Positions 1-6,226 of a DNA stretch of 8,048 bases are shown here, piece by piece; position 1 is the first letter of the stretch; each line of letters opens with the position of its first letter. The notes beneath the pieces are model-generated. The model worked only from the letters and a program-made list of their open reading frames with translations, searched no databases and had not been told where the DNA came from. The position numbers and the translations under genes are program-made. The stretch is taken from positions 1 to 8,048 of the forward strand of contig JALXFI010000071.1 in the NCBI GenBank assembly GCA_027069035.1, given 5' to 3'. Source of the DNA: a bacterium (lineage in GTDB: Bacteria > Desulfobacterota > GWC2-55-46 > S146-80 > JALXFI01).

Positions 1-583
1 ATGTAGAGCCTTCTATGGTGATCTGATTGTTATCGTATATCCATATCAGTTTTCCAAGTTTCAAATGACCGGCAATCGAGGCAGCCTCCTGTGACACCCC
101 TTCCATAAGATCGCCGTCGCTGCAAAGCACAAAGGTTGTGTGGTCAACTATCTTATGCCCGCCTTTATTGAAATGCGCCGCAAGATGAGTCTCACAGATT
201 GCCATTCCCACGGAATTTCCGCACCCCTGTCCCAATGGGCCTGTAGTTGTCTCAATTCCGGGTATTTCACCATACTCAGGATGACCTGCCGTCTTGGATC
301 CCCACTGGCGAAAGGCCTTTAAATCATCGAGAGATACATCATAACCGGTCAGATGCAGTAAGCTGTACAGGAGCATTGAAGCATGTCCGCAGGAGAGTAT
401 AAAACGATCACGGTTATACCATTTTGGGTTTTTAGGATTGTGTTTCATGTGCCTTGTAAAGAGCAGATAGCCTATAGGGGCAAGCGCCATAGGCGTGCCC
501 GGATGGCCTGAGTTTGCCTTTTGAACTGCATCCATTGAAAGGGTGCGTATCGTGTTTATACAGATTTGATCAATTCTATTCAT
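1..583 (-). CDS. tkt: Transketolase, N-terminal part (cut by window edge)
   Basis: Thiamine-diphosphate enzyme that moves two-carbon ketol units between sugar phosphates in the non-oxidative pentose phosphate (or Calvin) pathway, in the cytosol. I translated 194 residues from the ATG at 583. The transketolase landmarks fall one residue later than in the E. coli enzyme: SGHPGTPM (25-32, His27), SCGHAS (64-69, His67), GHPE (100-103, His101), GPLGQG (115-120), and the cofactor/metal motif SDGDLMEG (155-162, Asp156) with DNNQI (184-188, Asn186, Ile188). SDG replaces the commoner GDG start of that motif; I believe this variant occurs in other bacterial transketolases. The start is supported by AGGAGA at 589-594, 5 nt upstream. 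The ATG lies inside the end of the ROK kinase gene (8-bp overlap), implying co-transcription and translational coupling. The pyrimidine-binding and C-terminal domains lie outside the window. Confidence 0.96.
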   Translation of the reverse strand, partial: MNRIDQICINTIRTLSMDAVQKANSGHPGTPMALAPIGYLLFTRHMKHNPKNPKWYNRDRFILSCGHASMLLYSLLHLTGYDVSLDDLKAFRQWGSKTAGHPEYGEIPGIETTTGPLGQGCGNSVGMAICETHLAAHFNKGGHKIVDHTTFVLCSDGDLMEGVSQEAASIAGHLKLGKLIWIYDNNQITIEGST

Positions 584-1547
584 TTACTTCTCCTAATGCC
601 TTCATTCTTGATAGTGTTGCGGCGCCTATAACGCCTGCATTATTCCCCAGTCTGGCCTTTTCTATAAGAAGCGAGATATTGGCAGCCTGAAGCGCATGGA
701 TCTGAACGCCCTGCTCAACTATGGAAATTAATACGGGCAGTTTTTCTATTACACCGCCGCCAAGTATTAACAAGGCCGGATTAAAGGCGTTGATTAACCC
801 GACGATGCCGCTGGCAAGATACATTCCTGTTTTTTCAACCAATCTGCGGGCAAGACTGTCTTCTTTAATGTAGGCCTCGCCAACCGTTGCGGCTGTAACT
901 GAATTTGCGGAGCCCGCCAACTCCACAAGCATCCGACCGGCCTCCGGGTCTTTGTTCACCGCCTCTATTGCGCGTTCAGCGATTGCCCACCCGCCCGCAT
1001 AGGCCTCAAGGCATCCAAGATTTGGACAATGGCACGGACGTCCATTTGTGACAATGGTTATATGACCCAGTTCACCCGCCGAATTGGTGGCACCTTCAAG
1101 AAGGCGTCCGCCGCTTATCACCCCGCCCCCGATGCCGGTGCCTACAAAGATACAAACGATATCACCAATGCCCTGACCGGCGCCGTAATACCACTCCCCG
1201 ACAGTCGCTGCCCGCACATCATTGGCTACAACCACCGGTAATTGCAAGGCTTTTTCAAGTTCAGATTGAAGGGGGACATCCCTCCATCCAAGATTGGGGG
1301 CAAAGAGAACCGTGCCGCTTGATGCATCGACTTGCCCGGCCACACCCATGCCTAAGGCTATAGCCTTCATGGATGACTCACTCAGGCAGTTTCTTACACA
1401 CGATACAATATCGCTTATAACCCCTTTATATCCGCCTGTACGATTTGTGGGGTGCTGGTGCGAAAATACGATATTCCCTTCCGGATCAACAAGGGCAGTC
1501 CTTACCTTTGTTCCGCCTAAATCAACACCAAGAGTTAAAGATGTCAA
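576..1547 (-). CDS. ROK-family sugar kinase, glucokinase-like
   Basis: A 323-residue protein of usual length for single-domain ROK kinases, which phosphorylate glucose or related hexoses with ATP. The N-terminal phosphate-binding motif is DLGGTK (9-14). The catalytic Asp is probably Asp110 in VANDVRAA. A glycine-rich GTGIGGG (136-142), the substrate-binding ELGH (159-162) and the zinc-site motif CHCPNLGCLE (172-181, Cys172, Cys174, Cys179) follow, then LGGGV (262-266) near the C terminus. The usual CxCGxxGCxE has Pro for its first Gly here. The start is TTG at 1547: the preceding in-frame codon but one is TAA, and GGAGG at 1555-1559 sits 7 nt upstream. No HTH domain is present, so it is an enzyme rather than a NagC/XylR-type repressor. 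It lies 24 bp after the flavoprotein gene and overlaps transketolase, fitting a carbohydrate-metabolism operon. The exact sugar cannot be read from sequence; glucokinase is the default guess. Confidence 0.9.
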   Translation of the reverse strand: MTSLTLGVDLGGTKVRTALVDPEGNIVFSHQHPTNRTGGYKGVISDIVSCVRNCLSESSMKAIALGMGVAGQVDASSGTVLFAPNLGWRDVPLQSELEKALQLPVVVANDVRAATVGEWYYGAGQGIGDIVCIFVGTGIGGGVISGGRLLEGATNSAGELGHITIVTNGRPCHCPNLGCLEAYAGGWAIAERAIEAVNKDPEAGRMLVELAGSANSVTAATVGEAYIKEDSLARRLVEKTGMYLASGIVGLINAFNPALLILGGGVIEKLPVLISIVEQGVQIHALQAANISLLIEKARLGNNAGVIGAATLSRMKALGEVNE

Positions 1548-1571
1548 ACCTTAACCTCCGAATCTTAATAA

Positions 1572-3023
1572 TTAGTGGAGTTTATCTGCTTTAGGACGGG
1601 TTCTTTTCAGCCACCATCCAACGATCTTAGGTATCTTTCCCTGAAAGAACTTTTCTGCAAAATAAGCGTCGCTCAGGCGCTTGTTTGCCTGTGCAAGTGT
1701 TGGATATATATGAATAAGTCCTGATATATCACCGACTTTAAGACCTTTTTTAATGGCAAGCGCATATTCATGTATGATGTCGCCTGCATTGGCGCCAAGC
1801 ATATCACACCCCAGTATCTTTCCATTGGAAAGGGTTATAAGTTTCGCTATGCCGCCTGTTGCCCCGTCAATAATATGCCGGTCGTTTTCCTTAAGTTCAT
1901 ATTTCCATATACGTATGTTTTTAGCACCGAACCTCTTTTTGGCATCTTCTTCGGAAAGACCCGCATGGGCAAGTTCCGGGTCGGTAAACGTACACCATGG
2001 AACTACCTTAAAATCCGCCTTTCTGCGCAGCAGAGGGATAAGGGCATTACTAATGACGAGACCGGCCTGGTATTCTGCCATATGGGTGAACCTGTAGGGA
2101 CCTGTCACGTCTCCGCAGGCATATATCTTTGGGTTTGAAGTCTGCATGCTTGAATCTACAAGGATGCCGGTTTTATCGTATTTTACCCCTGCCTTTTCAA
2201 GCCCCAGACCGGAGGTGCGCGGCCTTTTGCCTGTTGCAAAGAGGAGCATGTCTCCTTCTATATCAAATATCTTGTCATCCTTGGTGCATGTAAGGATAAC
2301 CTTTCCATTCGTGCTTTTGACCTTGGCAGCACGAGCCCCAACGCGTATATCCATGCCTTCCGACTCAAGGTGGCTGTGAAGAAGGCAGGCAAGTTCATGG
2401 TCGTCGTTGTGAAGGATACAGTCTAAAGTCTCTATAAGCGTAACCCTGCTTCCGAGCCTCAGCATCGACTGCCCCAATTCACAGCCGATAGGGCCTGCGC
2501 CTATGATCAGGAGACGCTCAACAGGTTCCTTTATATCAAAGAAGGTCTCGTGCGTCTTATACGGAACATCATTGATCCCATCGATGGGTGGCACTATAAC
2601 ATCCCCTCCTGTAGCTATACAGAAACGGCCGGCTACAAGTGTTTGGCCGTTTACCTCTATACGGTCCTGACCTGTAAAAACCGCTTTACCCTGTATAACC
2701 TCGACTCCAAGCGCTTCAAAGCGTTTTGGGTCGTCATGCGGTTGTATGGCGAGTATGGTCTTTCGAACATGTTCCATGGCACCGGGAATATCCATGCTTA
2801 AATTTCCGGCAGCGTAGCCCTCCTTTTTTGCCTGAGATACTTTATGTTTAAGCTTGGAAGCCTCTATCAGAGCTTTGCTTGGAACACATCCAGTCCACAG
2901 ACACTCACCCCCAAGCCTTTCTCTTTCAATAAGGGCAACCTTTGCCCCAAGCTTGGCCGCGCCGCTTGCCGTAACGAGCCCCGCAGCGCCGCCTCCGATT
3001 ACTATGAGATCAAAAGGATCCAT
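1572..3023 (-). CDS. MerA/lipoamide-dehydrogenase-like FAD disulfide oxidoreductase, atypical subgroup
   Basis: A 483-residue class I pyridine nucleotide-disulfide oxidoreductase. The FAD Rossmann motif GGGAAG (10-15) is followed by the redox-active pair Cys41/Cys46 in GGECLWTGCVPSK (38-50), the NAD(P)H-binding IIGAGPIGCELG (173-184), the ATG motif (263-265), the second FAD motif YACGDVTG (301-308) and a C-terminal dimerisation domain. At the interface, lipoamide dehydrogenase and glutathione reductase carry HxHPT, whose second His is the catalytic base. Here it reads HIYPT (438-442), with Tyr440 in that place. The paired C-terminal cysteines and the N-terminal metal-binding domain of true mercuric reductases are absent. 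The tail (about 455-483) is basic with a WW pair and might touch the membrane (inference). The likely description is an uncharacterised MerA-like flavoprotein using NAD(P)H, substrate unknown. ATG at 3023 is preceded only by a weak GGA, 9 nt upstream. It is first in the operon. Confidence 0.85.
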   Translation of the reverse strand: MDPFDLIVIGGGAAGLVTASGAAKLGAKVALIERERLGGECLWTGCVPSKALIEASKLKHKVSQAKKEGYAAGNLSMDIPGAMEHVRKTILAIQPHDDPKRFEALGVEVIQGKAVFTGQDRIEVNGQTLVAGRFCIATGGDVIVPPIDGINDVPYKTHETFFDIKEPVERLLIIGAGPIGCELGQSMLRLGSRVTLIETLDCILHNDDHELACLLHSHLESEGMDIRVGARAAKVKSTNGKVILTCTKDDKIFDIEGDMLLFATGKRPRTSGLGLEKAGVKYDKTGILVDSSMQTSNPKIYACGDVTGPYRFTHMAEYQAGLVISNALIPLLRRKADFKVVPWCTFTDPELAHAGLSEEDAKKRFGAKNIRIWKYELKENDRHIIDGATGGIAKLITLSNGKILGCDMLGANAGDIIHEYALAIKKGLKVGDISGLIHIYPTLAQANKRLSDAYFAEKFFQGKIPKIVGWWLKRTRPKADKLH

Positions 3024-3046
3024 GGATTACATTCCGCCACTGGAAA

Positions 3047-3074
3047 ATGATATTAAAAACAATAAGTTATGCAA
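3047..3074 (-). promoter_or_regulatory. Candidate promoter of the flavoprotein-ROK-transketolase operon
   Basis: On the minus strand, TTGCAT (3069-3074) and TATCAT (3047-3052, five of six matches to the -10 consensus) are separated by 16 bp. The predicted transcript would start near 3040 and give a very short leader to the ATG at 3023. The -35 is poor (three of six), so this is a weak prediction made by eye. Confidence 0.35.
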
Positions 3075-3132
3075 TACACAGACAAGTCGTTGTTGATTTG
3101 ATATTTAGCTGAAGAATATCTGTCTGTTTCAT

Positions 3133-3300
3133 TTGCAGATAAAGTTAGCAATTTTACTTGCATTAACTATATCTTTCTTATGCCTTCTTATCAACAAAAA
3201 AATGGTTTTTATGTTAAGGGCATTACATAAACTTATTAGACTGAGTTTCAAAGACATTAAAGTCCATGAAAAAGATTTTAAATCCTTTTATTGATAAATA
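3133..3300. other. AT-rich divergent intergenic core with DnaA-box-like sites (possible oriC)
   Basis: No gene is seen between 3024 and 3434, and its middle is strongly AT-rich. It contains TTATCAACA at 3188-3196 (one mismatch to the DnaA box TTATCCACA), and on the minus strand TTATCTGCA (3134-3142) and TTATCAATA (3289-3297), each with two mismatches. Genes diverge from this region and G/C skew changes sign across it. Origins adjacent to mnmG are known, for example in E. coli. No exact DnaA box and no dnaA gene is present, and matches this loose occur by chance in AT-rich DNA, so confidence is low. Confidence 0.25.
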
Positions 3301-3303
3301 TAA

Positions 3304-3336
3304 CCAATTTACCCAAAAACCTATCTCAGTTTTTGG
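3304..3336 (-). repeat. 33-bp repeat, copy 1 (inverted relative to copy 2)
   Basis: The reverse complement of this stretch matches 6081-6113 at 32 of 33 positions (T against A at the ninth base). The unit includes its own hairpin: CCAAAAAC (3313-3320) pairs with GTTTTTGG (3329-3336) around an 8-nt loop. Similarity ends at the right end of the unit, and no stretch resembling the large hairpin downstream of copy 2 lies next to this copy. It is 58 bp from parS copy 1. Confidence 0.85.
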
Positions 3337-3350
3337 ACAATTCTGTCAAC

Positions 3351-3379
3351 TTGATTTGCTCTTTGGGCTTTGTTAATAT
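3351..3379 (+). promoter_or_regulatory. Candidate promoter of mnmG-rsmG (extended -10)
   Basis: TTGATT (3351-3356) and TAATAT (3374-3379) are spaced 17 bp apart, with a TGn extension (3371-3373) directly before the -10. The transcript would start near 3386, so its roughly 50-nt leader would contain parS copy 1 and the ribosome binding site GGTGGAG (3423-3429). A similar arrangement occurs before parA. Prediction by eye. Confidence 0.45.
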
Positions 3380-3394
3380 GTAAACCATAAAAAA

Positions 3395-3410
3395 TGTTTC
3401 ACGTGAAACA
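3395..3410. promoter_or_regulatory. parS: parS site 1 (ParB-binding centromere)
   Basis: TGTTTCACGTGAAACA is a perfect 16-bp palindrome, identical to the chromosomal parS consensus. The symmetry extends two more bases on each side (3393-3412). ParB loads here as a CTP-dependent clamp and spreads on flanking DNA; ParA then drives origin segregation. The site sits between the predicted mnmG promoter and its ribosome binding site, so ParB occupancy could also affect mnmG transcription (inference). Confidence 0.97.
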
Positions 3411-3434
3411 TTAACTAAAGACGGTGGAGCAGGG

Positions 3435-5303
3435 ATGTCGGAAAAGGGATATGATGTAATAGTTATAGGGGCGGGGCACGCAGGGTGCGAGGCGGCGCTT
3501 GCAGCGGCACGGATGGGCTGTGAAACACTTCTTATAACGATAAATCTTGATACCATTGCACATATGTCCTGCAATCCTGCGATAGGGGGGCTTGCAAAGG
3601 GGCATCTTGTCAGGGAGATAGATGCGCTTGGAGGAGAGATGGCCAAAAACATAGATGCCACCGCTATACAGTTTAGAAGCCTAAACGAAAGCAAGGGGCC
3701 GGCCGTTCGCTCTACCCGTGCGCAGGCCGATAAACTTTTATACCGTAAGAGGATGAAAGGTGTGCTTGAAAATCAAAGACATCTTCATATAAGGCAGGCG
3801 CTTGTTGACAGTGTTTTGATTGAAGGTGGCAGTATTAGAGGTGTGTCAACACAAACAGGAGAAGAGATAGAAGGCGGGTGTGTTGTAATAACAACCGGAA
3901 CCTTTCTAAGAGGGCTTATACATATAGGAATGGTAAATTACCCCGGAGGCAGGGCGGGAGATTTGCCTTCTGTTAACCTTTCTAAATCCTTACTTAACGC
4001 AGGGTTCAGGATGGGAAGGTTTAAGACCGGGACATGTCCGAGACTTGATGGCAGGAGTATTAATTTTTCAGGACTTGTCCGGCAGGACGGCGATATTTGT
4101 CCAAAACCATTTTCTTTTACAACAAAAGAGATAAATAGAAAACAACTTCCCTGTTATATCACCTATACCAACCCTGAAACACACAGGATTATAAAGGAAA
4201 ATTTACACAAATCACCTCTTTACAGCGGTGTTATCAAGGGCATTGGTCCAAGGTATTGCCCTTCCATAGAAGACAAGGTCATAAAATTTGCCGATAAAGA
4301 CAGACACCAGATCTTTTTGGAACCGGAAGGTTATGATACGGTAGAGTATTATCCAAACGGTCTTTCCACAAGTCTCCCGGTAGATGTCCAGAAAGAGATG
4401 CTCAGGAGTATTAAAGGACTTGAAGATGTTGAAATTGTAAGACCTGGTTATGCGATAGAATATGATTTTGTTGATCCTGTTCAATTAAAGACAACGTTAG
4501 AGACAAAATTAATAAAAAATCTTTTTCTTGCGGGGCAGATAAACGGCACATCAGGCTACGAGGAGGCGGCGGCTCAAGGGCTTATTGCCGGCATTAATGC
4601 GGCTTTAAAGGTAAAAAGGCTTGGTGAGTTCACGTTGGACAGAGCGGAATCCTATATTGGTGTTCTTATAGATGATCTTGTCGTAAGGGGTACAGGCGAG
4701 CCGTACAGGATATTTACGTCGCGAGCTGAGTACAGACTGCTTTTAAGAGAGGGCAACGCAGACCTTAGATTGAGAGAAAAGGGCTACGGGCTCGGGCTTG
4801 TGAGCGATAAAGTTTATCAGAGGTTTTTAGCGAAAAAGAAAGAAATTGAAAAATGCGAGAAATTTCTTGAAGATACAAGGATTATGCCCACAGTCGAAAT
4901 GAATAAGCGGCTTAAATCTTATGGTACATCCGTTATAAATAAGCCTTATACATTAAAGGAACTTTTAAGACGTCCGGAAACCTCTATATCCCATATTTTT
5001 AATATAGCGGGCAAAGAAAATTTATTGGATAAGGAAGTGGCCGAGGAGGTTGAAATAAGGGTCAAATATGAAGGCTATATAACAAGACAGAAAAAGCAGG
5101 CAAGGCAATTCAGGGATATGGAGGATATTAAACTTCCTCCTGCCCTTGATTATGAAAAGATATACGGACTTTCAAGGGAAGTGAGAGAAAAATTGACCTT
5201 GATAAGACCGTCTTCGATAGGCCAGGCGGCGCGTATATCCGGAATAACGCCTGCGGCCATGTCCATTGTGTTGATCTACCTTAAAAGGCTTAATCTTGCG
5301 TGA
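3435..5303 (+). CDS. mnmG: tRNA uridine 5-carboxymethylaminomethyl modification enzyme MnmG (GidA)
   Basis: FAD protein that works with the GTPase MnmE to install the (carboxymethyl)aminomethyl group on wobble U34 of certain tRNAs. At 622 residues it has the family's usual length. The FAD-binding motif GAGHAGCEAA (12-21) leads the protein. SCNPAIGGLAKGHLVREID (45-63) contains Cys46, and GPRYCPSIEDK (271-281) contains Cys275; these correspond to the two conserved cysteines at about 47 and 277 of the E. coli protein. The second family signature AGQINGTSGYEEAAAQG (366-382) is intact. The helical C-terminal domain that contacts MnmE and tRNA is complete through residue 622. ATG at 3435 follows GGTGGAG at 3423-3429. 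The gene overlaps rsmG by 8 bp. mnmE is not in this window, though it is often near. Both flanks of the mnmG-rsmG pair carry parS sites. Confidence 0.98.
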   Translation: MSEKGYDVIVIGAGHAGCEAALAAARMGCETLLITINLDTIAHMSCNPAIGGLAKGHLVREIDALGGEMAKNIDATAIQFRSLNESKGPAVRSTRAQADKLLYRKRMKGVLENQRHLHIRQALVDSVLIEGGSIRGVSTQTGEEIEGGCVVITTGTFLRGLIHIGMVNYPGGRAGDLPSVNLSKSLLNAGFRMGRFKTGTCPRLDGRSINFSGLVRQDGDICPKPFSFTTKEINRKQLPCYITYTNPETHRIIKENLHKSPLYSGVIKGIGPRYCPSIEDKVIKFADKDRHQIFLEPEGYDTVEYYPNGLSTSLPVDVQKEMLRSIKGLEDVEIVRPGYAIEYDFVDPVQLKTTLETKLIKNLFLAGQINGTSGYEEAAAQGLIAGINAALKVKRLGEFTLDRAESYIGVLIDDLVVRGTGEPYRIFTSRAEYRLLLREGNADLRLREKGYGLGLVSDKVYQRFLAKKKEIEKCEKFLEDTRIMPTVEMNKRLKSYGTSVINKPYTLKELLRRPETSISHIFNIAGKENLLDKEVAEEVEIRVKYEGYITRQKKQARQFRDMEDIKLPPALDYEKIYGLSREVREKLTLIRPSSIGQAARISGITPAAMSIVLIYLKRLNLA

Positions 5304-5973
5304 AAATACTGAAGATTTAAAGAAGTTAATAATATCGGGCGGAAGGGGTATGGGACTTAGCCTGCCTGAAGCGGTTGCCGAGAGTTTTCTTCTTTACTTA
5401 CAAGAGCTTCAAGAGTGGAATACTCATATAAACCTCACCTCTTTAAAAAAGGAGAAAGACATTATTGTACGGCATTTTTTTGACTCATTTGCTCTTGCAG
5501 AGTTTATAAATCCCGACTCAACGGTTCTCGACATTGGTTCCGGGGCCGGTTTCCCGGGGCTTCCGTTAAAGATGATAATCCCTTCTATAAAGGCGTTTCT
5601 TCTTGATTCTTCTTTAAAGAGGTGCACATTCTTAAGGCATATTATAAGAAGGCTTGCAATAGAGGATGTCTTTGTTATAAACAAAAGGGTGGAAGATATT
5701 TATGGAATGGATAAGATGTCGGAAAGGTTTGATGTTATTGTGTCAAGGGCTTCTATATCGACTCAAGATATGTTAAATACGAGCAAATATGCGCTTAATA
5801 AAAGAGGAAGGATAGCTCTACTAAAGGGTAAAAATACCATTAAAGAGGTAACAAAGAGAAACTATGATGGATATAAAGTCGCAGAAATAAAGGAGATACC
5901 TTTGCCGTCCTCTCTCAGAAAGACGTTTGTTGCTGTGATAAAGAGGGATGTTTCACGTGAAACATCCCTCTGA
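5296..5973 (+). CDS. rsmG: 16S rRNA (guanine527-N7)-methyltransferase RsmG (GidB)
   Basis: SAM-dependent enzyme that methylates N7 of G527 in the 530 loop of 16S rRNA; loss is known to give low-level streptomycin resistance in several bacteria. It has 225 residues. The conserved NLTS (46-49) and VRHFFDS (58-64) precede the SAM-binding motif VLDIGSGAGFPGLPL (77-91), then SLKRCTFLR (106-114), and FDVIVSRA (145-152). I chose the TTG at 5296, which overlaps the mnmG stop, because the 18 extra residues look like the normal N-terminal helix (LKKLIISGG). An ATG at 5350 in the same frame has a good GGAAGGGG 1 nt upstream and would give 207 residues, so the start is uncertain. The last residues, DVSRETSL, are encoded by a parS palindrome and lie beyond the normal core ending FVAVIKR. 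Confidence 0.96.
   Translation: MRENTEDLKKLIISGGRGMGLSLPEAVAESFLLYLQELQEWNTHINLTSLKKEKDIIVRHFFDSFALAEFINPDSTVLDIGSGAGFPGLPLKMIIPSIKAFLLDSSLKRCTFLRHIIRRLAIEDVFVINKRVEDIYGMDKMSERFDVIVSRASISTQDMLNTSKYALNKRGRIALLKGKNTIKEVTKRNYDGYKVAEIKEIPLPSSLRKTFVAVIKRDVSRETSL
5949..5964. promoter_or_regulatory. parS: parS site 2, inside the end of rsmG
   Basis: An exact TGTTTCACGTGAAACA, identical to site 1. It sits in a longer perfect palindrome of 30 bp (5942-5971) whose last base is the first base of the rsmG TGA stop. In frame it encodes the residues VSRET. The palindrome could fold as an RNA hairpin, but no T-run follows, so a classical intrinsic terminator is not supported. It lies about 2.55 kb from site 1 and about 450 bp before parA. 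Confidence 0.97.
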
Positions 5974-6009
5974 GGGTTGCGTGTTCCACCGAGGATTTAG
6001 AACTTTAAC

Positions 6010-6036
6010 CACTGAAAGCACAGAAATCACTGAATG
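6010..6036 (+). repeat. Short tract with 9-nt periodicity
   Basis: Three consecutive 9-mers, CACTGAAAG, CACAGAAAT and CACTGAATG, differ from each other by one to three bases. From memory, tracts of the general form (CACAGAnnn) recur between genes in many bacterial genomes, often at the edges of palindromic elements. Its role here is unknown. Confidence 0.5.
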
Positions 6037-6080
6037 CTTTTAATCCTCTTTTGCTTTATACGATAATGAACTGTAAAGGC

Positions 6081-6113
6081 CCAAAAACAGAGATAGGTTT
6101 TTGGGTAAATTGG
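6081..6113 (+). repeat. 33-bp repeat, copy 2
   Basis: Matches the reverse complement of 3304-3336 at 32 of 33 positions. The left 25 bp form hairpin I of the neighbouring element; the right end (AAATTGG at 6107-6113) forms part of the base of hairpin II. It lies 116 bp past parS site 2. Confidence 0.85.
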
Positions 6114-6226
6114 CAAGACGCTTTAAATGCAAGGCCACAGGCGATTTTTCTTTTGAGTCGTACATAACCGGTACGGTGAGAAAGAAAATCGCCGAGAACA
6201 CAGCAGTTAAAGATGTATTGCCAATT

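Noticed and set aside
576..1547. ROK transcriptional repressor (NagC/XylR type)
   Set aside because: The protein starts directly with the ATP-binding motif; there is no N-terminal helix-turn-helix, and the length fits a kinase.
1572..3023. True mercuric reductase (merA)
   Set aside because: It lacks the C-terminal vicinal cysteines and the N-terminal metal-binding domain, and there is no mer operon around it.
3326..3694. 122-codon minus-strand frame across parS 1 and the start of mnmG
   Set aside because: It is antisense to the strongly conserved FAD-binding end of mnmG; its low-complexity Ala/Ser/Pro content is typical of an antisense shadow.
5942..5971. Intrinsic terminator at the end of rsmG
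   Set aside because: The palindrome is fully explained as an extended parS and is not followed by a T-run.
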